DNA of 64,000 nucleotides from Pegea sp. RAD2-039. Lineage: Eukaryota > Chordata > Thaliacea > Salpida > Salpidae. Under the pieces are notes generated by a model that was not told where the DNA came from, ran no database searches, and was given only the letters and a program-made list of their open reading frames with translations. The position numbers and the translations under genes are program-made. Position 1 is the first letter of the stretch. The number at the start of each line of letters is the position of its first letter. The DNA is taken from NCBI GenBank assembly GCA_034620365.1, contig JAQGEQ010000229.1, positions 37,150-101,149 of the forward strand. Direction: 5' to 3'. Below are positions 42,101 to 54,100 of this stretch, piece after piece.

Positions 42101-45100
42101 AACTAGTAACTGACCTGTAAATGAGTTCGTTTCTCTGCCATCTGAGCTTTTTTACGACCCAGAACAGTTTTGTATGATTGTAGAAATGAGATAAACTTGC
42201 CAGGACTGTTATCTCTTCCCACCTCTTGTCCACGTTTGTTGTGAATATGAACAAAATTCTTCACCAACTTATTATCATCAGCAGTTAACTCATCTTTCAG
42301 AAGTATCCTTGCCGCCTGTCAATATTCTCAGTTAACTTTTTCAAATTCCAAACTCACAAACTCCATAAACTACTTTGAATCACACAAGAACTCGAATACC
42401 CAAGAAAATCGAGTCATGGCTTGTTGGAGAAAATCGAGAAATGTTGGGGTCAGGGTCAGTGGCAGAAGTGTTGGGGTCAGGGTCAGTGGCAGAAGTGTTG
42501 GGGTCAGGGTCAGTGGTGTTGGGGTCAGAAGTGTTGGGGCAGGGTCAGTGGCAGAAGTGTTGGGGTCAGGGTCAGTGGCAGAAGTGTTGGGGTCAGGGTC
42601 AGTGGCAGAAGTGTTGGGGCAGGGTCAGTGGCAGAAGTGTTGGGGTCAGGGTCAGTGGCAAAAGTGTTGGGGTCAGGGTCAGTGGTAGAAGTGTTGGGGT
42701 CAGTGGCAGAAGTGTTGGGGTCAGGGTCAGTGGCAGAAGTGTTGGGGCAGGGTCAGTGGCAGAAGTGTTGGGGTCAGGGTCAGGGTGTGGCAAAAGTGTT
42801 GGGGTCAGGGTCAGTGGTGTTGGGGTCAGGGTCAAGTGTTGGGGTCAGTGGCAGAAGTGTTGGGGTCAGGGTCAGTGGCAGAAGTGTTGGGGCAGGGTCA
42901 GTGGCAGAAGTGTTGGGGTCAGGGTCAGTGGCAAAAGTGTTGGGGTCAGGGTCAGTGGTAGAAGTGTTGGGGTCAGTGGCAGAAGTGTTGGGGTCAGGGT
43001 CAGTGGCAGAAGTGTTGGGGCAGGGTCAGTGGCAGAAGTGTTGGGTCAGGGTCAGTGGTAGAAGTGTTGGGGTCAGTGGCAGAAGTGTTGGGGTCAGGGT
43101 CAGTGGCAGAAGTGTTGGGGCAGGGTCAGTGGCAGAAGTGTTGGGGTCAGGGTCAGTGGCAAAAGTGTTGGGGTCAGGGTCAGTGGTAGAAGTGTTGGGG
43201 TCAGTGGCAGAAGTGTTGGGGTCAGGGTCAGTGGCAGAAGTGTTGGGGTCAGGGTCAGTGGCAAAAGTGTTGGGGTCAGAGTCAGTGGCAGAAGTGTTGG
43301 GGCAGGGTCAGTGGCAGAAGTGTTGGGGTCAGGGTCAGTGGTAGAAGTGTTGGGGTCAGGGTCAGTGGCAGAAGTGTTGGGGTCAGGGTCAGTGGCAGAA
43401 GTGTTGGGGTCAGGGTCAGTGGTAGAAGTGTTGGGGTCAGGGTCAGTGGCAAAAGTGTTGGAGTCAGGGTCAGTGGTAGAAGTGTTGGGGTCAGTGGCAA
43501 AAGTGTTGGGGTCAGGGTCAGTGGTAGAAGTGTTGGGGTCAGTGGCAGAAGTGTTGGGGTCAGGGTCAGTGGCAGAAGTGTTGGGGCAGGGTCAGTGGCA
43601 GAAGTGTTGGGGTCAGTGGCAGAAGTGTTGGGGTCAGGGTCAGTGGCAGAAGTGTTGGGGCAGGGTCAGTGGCAAAAGTGTTGGGGTCAGGGTCAGTGGT
43701 AGAAGTGTTGGGGTCAGGGTCAGTGGCAGAAGTGTTGGGGTCAGGGTCAGTGGTAGAAGTGTTGGGGCCAGGGTCAGTGGCAGAAGTGTTGGGGTCAGGG
43801 TCAGTGGCAGAAGTGTTGGGGTCAGGGTCAGTGGTAGAAGTGTTGGGGTCAGGGTCAGTGGCAAAAGTGTTGGAGTCAGGGTCAGTGGCAGAAGTGTTGG
43901 GGCCAGGGTCAGTGGTAGAAGTGTTGGAGTCAGGGTCAGTGGTAGAAGTGTTGGGGCAGGGTCAGTGGTAGAAGTGTTGGGGTCAGGGTCAGTGGCAGAA
44001 GTGTTGGGGCAGGGTCAGTGGCAAAAGTGTTGGGGCAGGGTCAGTGGCAGAAGTGTTGGGGTCAGGGTCAGTGGTAGAAGTGTTGGGGTCAGGGTCAGTG
44101 GCAAAAGTGTTGGGGCAGGGTCAGTGGCAAAGTGTTGGGGTCAGGGTCAGTGGTAGAAGTGTTGGGGGGTCAGGGTCAGTGGTAGAAGTGTTGGGGCAGG
44201 GTCAGTGGCAGAAGTGTTGGGTCAGGGTCAGTGGCAGAAGTGTTGGGGTCAGGGTCAGTGGTAGAAGTGTTGGGGTCAGGGTCAGTGGCAGAAGTGTTGG
44301 GGTCAGGGTCAGTGGTAGAAGTGTTGGGGTCAGGGTCAGTGGCAGAAGTGTTGGGGTCAGGGTCAGTGGTAGAAGTGTTGGGGTCAGGGTCAGTGGCAAA
44401 AGTGTTGGGGTCAGGGTCAGTGGCAAAAGTGTTGGGGTCAGAGTCATTGGCAGAAGTGTTGGGGCAGGGTCAGTGGTAGAAGTGTTGGGGTCAGGGTCAG
44501 TGGTAGAAGTGTTGGGGCAGGGTCAGTGGCAGAAGTGTTGGGGTCAGTGGCAAAAGTGTTGGGGTCAGGGTCAGTAGCAGAAGTTTTCCCCTAAAAGCCC
44601 GAAACTAACTTGTCTCATCCCAGAGGAGCTCCAATTATCCATCCACATCAATTGACATCTTTTGTACAATGCTGGGTTCCTTCCACAATTATAAGCGAAG
44701 TCGTCATCACTACTGTCCATCACTACAACCACATGCAGGTTTGTCCGAACCTCTGAAACAGGACAGCATCAAAAGTGACCACTTGTGGTCGCAAGAGAGT
44801 ACTTGTAGCGAAATAGTCGTGAAGTGGACCACGGTGTCCTGCATCTAAGGCTTCTTCACGAATAGAAGGAAGTAATGTTTCTAGTTCTTCTGGAGTGTAG
44901 AGACCTGGTACTTCTCCAGCTGACAGCAAACTATTAATCAGTTCAATAAAACTATCATCGATAAGTTGAAAGCTTTCTAGTAAGAAAATGATCTACAAAA
45001 TGTAGAAGTTAGCGGGAAATTCGACTTTCAATTGCCGCTGAAGTTACTTGTTTGTTCTCGATCCCAGTAGCTTGCATCACTGATTTTAAATCATTTTTGA

Positions 45101-48100
45101 AATTCTTCAAATTATAACTTTGTGAGATTTTAGGAGTGATGACGTCAACATCACGATACATATGAGCGCACAAAGACAGACAAGAACGTCTTCCAGCACC
45201 AACACGACCAACTAATAACAAGCAACCAGCAGAAGAAGATAAAACGCGATCCATCGCGATAATAGAATCGATTATTTCATCAAATATTGGAACATCTAAA
45301 TCACGAATTTCTCTTTCAAAAGATCTGACGCCTTTTTCGATTCGTTCTGTGACGTCATCACGACTCATCGCACTTAACATTCCTGCAAATACGTCATCAA
45401 AACCAAGCAAATTTTCAAACACTATTTACCGTTCCGCTTGGCTACCCACGTGACGTAACAGCGCGCTGATGTGACGTCATCATCGTTTATCATCGACCAA
45501 TCACGTTGAAGTAATCGATCAATGATTGAATCAAATTTGGAGCGATCTTTCCCGACTAGTTGATCTCTGGTAGTGGATGAAAATCAATGATGCGGAACGA
45601 AACACGCGATTCGATCACCTGAAGATACGGCTAGCTTCATATTTCCATACATCTAACAACTCATGTGTTGAACGGTCGTCACGCGCTAGTGTGACGTCAT
45701 CGTATCGTATGAGTGATGTACACCAGTGGGTCAGGTTTCGAGGTGTGAAAATGTAATGTGGTTGACGGTCAGTGGTAAAAGTGGTCCGCACTTGTTGGTA
45801 TATCTGAAAATTAAAAGATATTTGAGAAGATGAACAGATAAAAGATTCGAAAAGTCCGAAGATTATTTGAATAAATCACAAAAAGATAATTTGCCTCAAT
45901 CACAAAAGTCGACAATTATCCCAGAAAAGTTTTAAAACATTTTTTGGTTTTTTTACTTTTTTTGGTTTTTACTTTTTGGGTATTTACTTTTTTGGGTTTT
46001 TACTTTTTGGGTTTTTTACTTTTTTTGGTTTTTTACTTTTTGGGTATTTACTTTTTTGGGTTTTTTACATTTTTTGGTTTTTTACTTTTTGGGTGTTTAA
46101 TTTTTGGGATTGTACTTTTTGTTACTATTGACGTCTGAATTTTACTAACTTGAACCATCGAAGTCGCCAAATTTTGCACATAAGCCGAACTTCCCCACAC
46201 ATGATGACGTTGTAACACGTGATGATGACGTAACACAGGATTTAGATAAGCAGTATAAATCACAGTGAGGTCATCATCAGTTGGATGTTCTAGGTTCAAT
46301 ACTCGAACTCGAGAAGTCAATCTGTAAGATTCAGTGTGACGTCACGAGTTGATGACGTCATACCCACCTAGTAGAAAGCTTGTATCGACCGGAAGTTGTT
46401 GCAGGATTGAATGAAGCAACAATTTGAATAGATTGTAACCCTATCCATTCATTGTTGTCGTCATAGAAACCATGATAAGTGAGTAACTGTTGTAAGAAAG
46501 CTACTGATTGGCTAGTCGACCATTTATCTGGTTTCGGTAGATTTATATCTTTCAAATAAAGAATCAAACACTCGCAGTCACGTGGTTTCAACATCCTTCC
46601 TCCCGAGTTGACACTAGATGGAGCAAGAGATGATGAGATGTAATGTTTTGTTGCTTGGTTACCTGTTAGTGCTACTAATACTCATACAAGATTGTTGTAA
46701 CTTCTGAATTATATGAGTTGGGGTAGTTTGAGCACTACAGTGTATTGTAGCTACCTGAAAAGTGATGACATCATCAATGACGTCATTGATGAATCGATAC
46801 TGACTTGAGTTGAGGTTAATTTATCAAAACAGTAGTTAAGAAGCAAACTCTTTCCACAACCATCTGGTCCAACAACGATAAATGGTTGTCGGTTGCTAGG
46901 CGACAACCAACTCATTAAATGATCAACATAACGTTGCATCTCCACAGTTTCAATCTAAATAATTTGTAAGGGTTATTTTGGAGTTTTACCAAATTGGATT
47001 TGGTTACCATTGGCAACGAGTCTAATGACGTCAGCTGTTTAATAGTAATTGTTTCAGAAACATCTTTCAAACGATACGAATCCAGTTTTCCTGCATTCAA
47101 AACAACTTTACATTGAAAAGAAACTACTTGAAATAATTCCAACCAGCTTTGTGGTTGTAAAACACGTTTCTAGGACAACCAGAGTCGGGAAGACGCTGTC
47201 CTGACCATTTCATCATTTCAATCATCAAATCATCACAAGCTGAATTTGTGAGATTTCCACCAACACCTACATCAGCAACATCAGCAAAATGACGTCATCA
47301 AATGACGTCATTACCTTGAGCAAGCGCTACTACAAACTCCAGTTGCTCATGGCAACCAGTAAGACGCGATAATGCATTCATTCCCATGCCAACCAAACTA
47401 CAATCGATAATTCGATGTGGTGACGTCATCACCCAATCAATAGCTCTGTAAACATGACAACGATCAGCTGATGACGTCATCAGTTGGTAACGAAATACTT
47501 GTAGAAGTATGAATCGATCCAAGTCTGTAATCTTTCGCGTGTCTCTTCTGCTTGTTCTTGTAACCATTTGTTCACTAAAGAGCTTGTGATGTCAGTATCT
47601 TCGTTGCTAAGGAAAATCATTCCCATTCTGCATAGCAACCGTAGATGAAATGTAGGGAGAAAGCACGTGCTTTTTACCTTGAAATGGTTGCTGGTGACGC
47701 GAAGGTTAAATCGTGAGTTTCGAAAATGAAATTCACATTTGTTCCAAACTTAATTCGTTCTCCGTTCGGCATCGTAAGTAACCGATTATCGTCGAGAACT
47801 GAATTGAGCGATTCAATCCATTCAGGGTCGATGTCTCCATCGCAGATTATCCACGAGTTGACATTCTAAGTGAAATAAAATTATTAAAATTAAAAACAAA
47901 ATGGCAGATATTTACGAGTGGTTCTTTGACAGCTTCCCGGGCACTGTTTGTCAAAACCCCGTCAAACCATTCACGAGTATCGAGGTCTATTCTACCTAGC
48001 AACTGCGTTCTTAGAATCGCTTTAGGGTTGATGACGTGTAACTTCACGCTTCGCTGCAACTTCGTCATTGCTAATCGAAGCACTTGCCACAAGGTTGTTT

Positions 48101-51100
48101 TTCCTGCAAGTGCATATTCAGCTATGACGTCATCTACAACAATGACATCATTTACCGGAACCAGAAGGACCAACTACGACAACACCAGTCCTCTGACGTA
48201 ATTGTTCGCGAAGTTCAAGAATTTTTTTCAATTGGCGATCTCTAAGAGTAAGATGTAATTCATCACAAACTTCTTGAATCATTTTCACCATTTCTTCTTC
48301 ATTTGTATCTATCGATGATGACGTCATTAACTAAAAATGATGACGTCATCATCACAAACCTCTGAAATCGATTCCAGGAAAAACATCGCGAATAAGATCA
48401 TCAAATCGCGACGAATCGTCAAATGTCAATTTAGATGAAGTATTTAGTCGTAACGCGCCGACCACTATTTCGATTTCGTTGACGTCATCACCGCTTCCAG
48501 CAGCGTGTAGTTGATGTCCACAAGCGCGTAGAACAGTCTTAAGGGCACGCAAGCCCCAATCATAATGTTGTTGATGAGATAGAAGCTCTTTACACAAGTT
48601 GAAGACTGAGACGAGTTTGCTGCTAAGTTGGTGAGCATCTGAAAAACCTTCAGAATACAAGATCACCTGCAAACATTAATCAACGATGACGTCATCAAAC
48701 ATGTGTGACGTCATCACCTCAGCAATCAACTCATTGTCAGGTTTGGACATAGCAACGGGTCGAAACAGCTGTTTGAGGTTGTTAGGGAGTTTATTTCGAC
48801 CTCCATAACCTTTCCCAGCTGGGTTCATAGTTATAAAAACTGCTGAATCACTATCAACCTCAACCTGTGATGACGTAATGATGACGTCATCAAACAAAAT
48901 CGATAAAAGTAACCTGATGACCAAGTAGATGAACATGTGTAGAGCGCGCGCGTAACGCGACTTGTATCAGTTGAATATCAGTTGCTACAGCTGATAAGAC
49001 TTGTTCATCGAGTCGGTTAAACTCATCAAAACAACCCCAAGCTCCACAACGAACCAAACCCACAAAAATTCGATTCATCGAACGAACATCAATACCCTGA
49101 AGATCACATGATGATGTCACTAGTCACATTGATGACGTCATCACCTCGTCGCAATTAAATACAAGCACTTGACGTCCGAATAATGAGCCCAATGCTTTGA
49201 CAGATTCTGTTTTTCCAGTCCCTGCTGGACCAACAGGGTTACCACCGAGTCCAGATTTCATCGCCTGGGTCAGAGTCAAGTAACATTTGTCTGTCAGTGG
49301 AGTGTGGACCAGTTTGGCCGCATTGCCCTGTAAAAGTGGTCTAAAAATTAGTCGAAATATTGTGGGGCACTTTTATTGACCTGGTACTCGAAACTGTACT
49401 TAAACTCAGCGTCCACCATTCGTATGTGGACTGCTTTTGAGGTGGCTGAAAAACGAAGCTGCTTCTGCCATGACCAGTCATTTACTGACCTAATATTGGA
49501 CTTTTGTAAGTGGTCCACAACTGAAATGTTGTGGATTATATCCAAGATTAACGACTTGAGTTTCAGGCCACGGACATGTCCATCTGTGGACCAAAGGTTG
49601 GTTTAGTTGAAGCGATGAGGTTTGTGGTCAGTTTGTCGACAATCAGCCGACATCTACAGGACCACAAGGAGTCAGCCATGAAGAAACGTGAAGGGAGAAA
49701 AAAAGAAGGGTCCCTGAAGTCATCCATCAGAAGGAAGACAAGAGGTGATGACCCAGGAAAACCACCTACTTGGGTACTAGGGCAGGACTAACTAGAGATT
49801 GTTGACGAAGGTCGTCAAAGGTGATGGACTAGGACTTTATGGACGGAGTTACCTACCAGTGAAGGTAAGACTTTTTTATAATTTAATTATCTAAATTTTA
49901 AAGATAAACGAAATTTGAGATGAAAAATTTGAAGATTTTCTCTCAAACCTGAAACTTGTGAAATCTCTGATAATATTGAAGTATAACTCTTCAATTGAAG
50001 ATGAAGAGCTTTTGAAAGATCATTTAGTGATCTGCGTTCGATTGCTTCTTCGCAATTACTAGCAAACTGAATTTGTTGTCCTAAACATAAAATCTGAAGA
50101 ATACAGAGATCAGTTGAAGAAGATGTTGATGATGATGATTACTTGGCAGGGAAAATGGTCGTTTTCATTTTTGGAATTACTCAAAAACTGACGTAGAAGA
50201 AACTCTAAAGTCGTTTTCATTTGTTTAGAGAGTTTCATGAGCCAATCCTAAAAAGATGAAGATGTAAAAAAGATCAAAAGATTGAAAGATCAGAGACCTC
50301 TACATCACTATTAACTTGAACTTCCGTTTGTAACAGGACTTCTTCCTGATCCGAACTCTTGATACAAATGATTGATTTTTGATTGTCATTGAAATTCACA
50401 GCATGAATTCCAGCAAACAACTTCTTCAGATGACTTTGAATCACTTGTGGATTGGTGGACTGCAAACAAATCATTCAGAATATTTCCGAACAAACAGATC
50501 GATCCTAAACTTGTCCTAAGATCTCTAATAAGTCCTCATCACCAATAAAATAAAATCTTGGAAATGAATTTCGTTTCTCTTCTAAATATTCATTTAAAGA
50601 TTTTTGGCATCGTTGAAGTTGGTCACTAATCGATGTCAGCTGAGAATGAAGTCCTGCGCGACCCACAACTGACATCACGCGTCCATCACGTGACACGTCA
50701 CTCATTATCGACCTGTAAGTAGTTTACTGATCGCGTGTTGATGACGTCATCGTGTTGGTTTACTTGAAATCAGCATCAATTCGATTGAAACGAGATTGCT
50801 CGTTAGGTAAAGCCCCACCACCGAAAATTGGTTCCAAATAAACCCATTTTCGTTGAATTAAATTAATCAAATGAAGATTAGAATCTAATTCAGATATTTT
50901 ATTTTGCCAAATCTCCGACTTATCGCTGAATCGCGAGTAATACGCGGAGTGTTTGAGAGATTGAAGAAGACTCTGATGTTCACCTATCTGTAAAATCATC
51001 ATCAGATTAAATAGAAGATTAAATGATGAGATATGACTTCATTGAGAAGATCTTTCCAATCTTTAATAAGTCGGATGTTTAAACCAGATGAATCCTTGAA

Positions 51101-54100
51101 GTTTGTGAAGTTAAAAGTAGCAGAAACTCCCCAAAGTTCTAAATCACGAAGAGCTTCTCGAATAGATACTTCACCTTGCGCGCGAGAATTCAGCTCCTAC
51201 AAGATCAACATCCGAAGATCAACATCCGAAGAAAGAAAACTCTCACTAACTTTCAACTGTGAAATTTTTTCAATAATCTTGCTACTTGCTGAAAGTAAAT
51301 CTCCAAATGTTAATTTCTCAATAGTAGTGCCACGTGCAAAACCAATCAAGCGGAACAACTCCAACCAATGATCACTTGACAAATGATCGCCGCGAACATA
51401 TTTCAAACATGGAACTAATTCCTAATTCACAAAAAAAACTTCAAATTTCATTCAAATATTTTTCCAATCTCACCTTATACGAATCAATCGTATTTTGAAT
51501 CAATGCTGACGTCATAGTCACTTGCTCATGACGTATTCGTGTTTCCCACGTCATCAAAAAATCATCAAACACATTACACCGCGTTCGAAACGCGATCCAG
51601 CCTTCTGACGTCATCACTTTCAACTGGTCACTAAATTCTTCAAGTAGCTTCCATTTCTTAACTGCTTCATCAATTTCCAAGATGACGTCATCTAAAACGC
51701 TCCAATCAGCGGCGCTGACGTCATCAAATTGTTTACATTCTTCTCTGTAAATAATAACTACGTCATCATAGTCATGTGATAAAAGCTTCACTGACGTCAT
51801 GTTGCTCCTAGCAACAAGTAGTTCATTCACTTCACGCCGTTTATCATCAACAATTTCGATAGCATCTCGCCATCCGCTATCAAGCGTGACGTCATCATCG
51901 CTCGGCTTCATCTGCTGCCATCTAGCGACAAAATTTTCCACTTCGCTGCTAAACCGTTCAACTCGTGACGCCACTGCGTCACGCATGGCTACTTTCTGTA
52001 AATATTGATGACGTCATTACTACTAATTAGCAACCATGAGGTCATCTTCACCTGATCCGCGAGAACTTGAGAATGGCTATCTATTAGCAACTGTAATGTA
52101 TCCCAGCGTGTAGTTAGTGACGTCATTGATGATGTCATCAGTGCCACGTCATCACCGCTCATTTTTCGCAGCAATTGTTCAAGTTGCTGTAGATCGCGTA
52201 AATCGCGTTCTCGTGACGTCATCAGTTCTTGACGAAGTTCATCGAAGCTGCAATAGGACATTGATGACGTCATCAGCATCATCGTAACCATAGGCAACAA
52301 ACCGGCGACGTGATGACGTCATTTCGTCGATAGTTTGTGGCGTTTTCTGAAGTGCTGTAGTTGCCATGGTGACAAATTCGTTTAATGACGTCACGTAATC
52401 GCTGATTCGATGACGTAACACTTCGAGAAGTGAATCGAAACACTTTTGAAGTTGATCTTCAACAGCTGATTTCAATGAAAGCGTCGATACAATGATGCAA
52501 TCAATTTTCAGTGATGACGTCATCTTCTCAACTTCTTTTCCTGATCACACAAAAACTGATGACGTAATAAATTGCAAATGACGTCATCACCTTTGAGTTT
52601 GAGTAAACGAAAGTTGTGATGAAAAGATTCAAAGTCTGAACATGTCTTAGTGATGATTGAAAGAAGATCTACTTGACCAAGAATCGTCAAATCTTTGAAC
52701 TGGTCACGTGCTTCGGACAGTCGCCTAGCAACCATCAATCGAGCGTTAGAAAACTTCCAGAACTTTTTCAACGTTTCTAATTTTACCTGAAAAGTTTTTC
52801 TGCTTTTTCAAAGATTGTGAAAAACTTTTTCGAATTTCTTTGTAGCATCAACGGAAATATGAGTTGACCAGTAGCTGCTACGTCATCACCTGATTCAGTG
52901 ACGCCACGAAATTGAGTAGGAATCGCGATAAAGCGACGAATTTCACGATAAAATCGAGCTCTGACTTCTTCATATGTTGGTTGAAATTGAAGTTTACCTT
53001 GTCTGTAAAAGTATCAGGAAGTTGGGAAGAGATTTGAAGATGTAGGGAAAAGGGAACCTAAAAACAAGATCTATTTTGATCTCTGGTATATTCTCAGTCA
53101 AGATTTCTAATCCCATTTGATACTGATATTCAAGAGCTTTATACAATTGTCGGTTCCAATGCGCTCTCCAACTTCTAACCATTGTACCATCACCACGTGC
53201 TTCTGTTTGTTGCACGTGACTAATCACGTGACGAATATCAACAAGTGTATCTTTCCACTTTTGCTGCTGACGAAGTAGATCTATAGACATTACTGCTGCC
53301 ACCTGGTGGCGAAATTAAGTCAGTTTTCATCTTCTATTGATCTCTACTCACTTTATCACAGATTATCGAGTGTTGTTGACGTAACTTCCGGTTTTGTGAC
53401 GTCAAATTACCGGCAACAGTTTGTAATCGACTAATAAAGTCATCGAGAGATGAAGAACTCTCCCATGTAACTATCAAACTTGAATCTTGCTTCTGTTGTG
53501 AGGTGGATGCAGATTTAATGATCCTTTCAAACTCCAGAGCGGATGTCAACATCAACGGTCTTTGACTTGGTATCATTCTTTGATCGATCGTGTTGTAAAG
53601 ATGCGCTACCTGGTGGGAATCAGTAAGCGAGTGTGACGTCATCAGCTGGATGAAACCTGTTTCAACACTACAGCTTGTTTATAGAACTTCTGCGCATGCG
53701 CACAAGCTGTTTGTAGCTTGGAAGGTATTCGGTAACCAAGGGAAGCTAATTGTCGAACTTCACGAAGTAAATAAACAGTTCTATCTGAGTAGTGGACAGT
53801 AAGCTGACCACTTTGATGGTCCAATTCCATCACCCTGCTACTCCGTTGCAAACTATCAAACCAACATTTGGACAAGTGGACAGACAGATTCGGTCCTTAC
53901 CTCACCGGGTCGTTCGGGTCATCGAGTGACGTCATCATCTGCTCGCTCCAAGATTGAAAAAGATCGTCACGTGATTCAATCATTGATTCTAGCAGATTAT
54001 GACTAGTTTGTGAAATCTTATTAAAGTCATTAAGATCTTGGAGTAACAACTTCCCAGTTTTCATTGCTTCATTCACCTACAATGGGTCAAAGATCAGTGA

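Larger units (their letters stand above)
36240..53940. repeat. Dispersed TGACGTCA palindrome cluster (more than 50 copies)
   Basis: The 8-mer TGACGTCA, mostly extended to GATGACGTCATCA, recurs through the DYNC2H1 body from 36243 to 53934. Examples: 36901, 37079, 38050, 38330, 39141, 40729, 45351, 46350, 47290 (two), 48341, 48688, 48881, 49133, 50742, 51606, 51886, 52265, 52312, 52578, 53927. It lies in both exons and introns. Near-misses (TGACGTAA, TGACGTCG, TACGTCATC) are common too. By chance an 8-mer should occur less than once in this length. The sequence matches the CREB/ATF full site, but function is not shown. Confidence 0.9.

Noticed and set aside
42375-44577. Several ORFs of 177-307 codons on the plus strand and shorter minus-strand ORFs
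   Set aside because: They are translations of the 27-bp minisatellite in a DYNC2H1 intron; all frames show the same nine-residue period and no splice or start context supports them.
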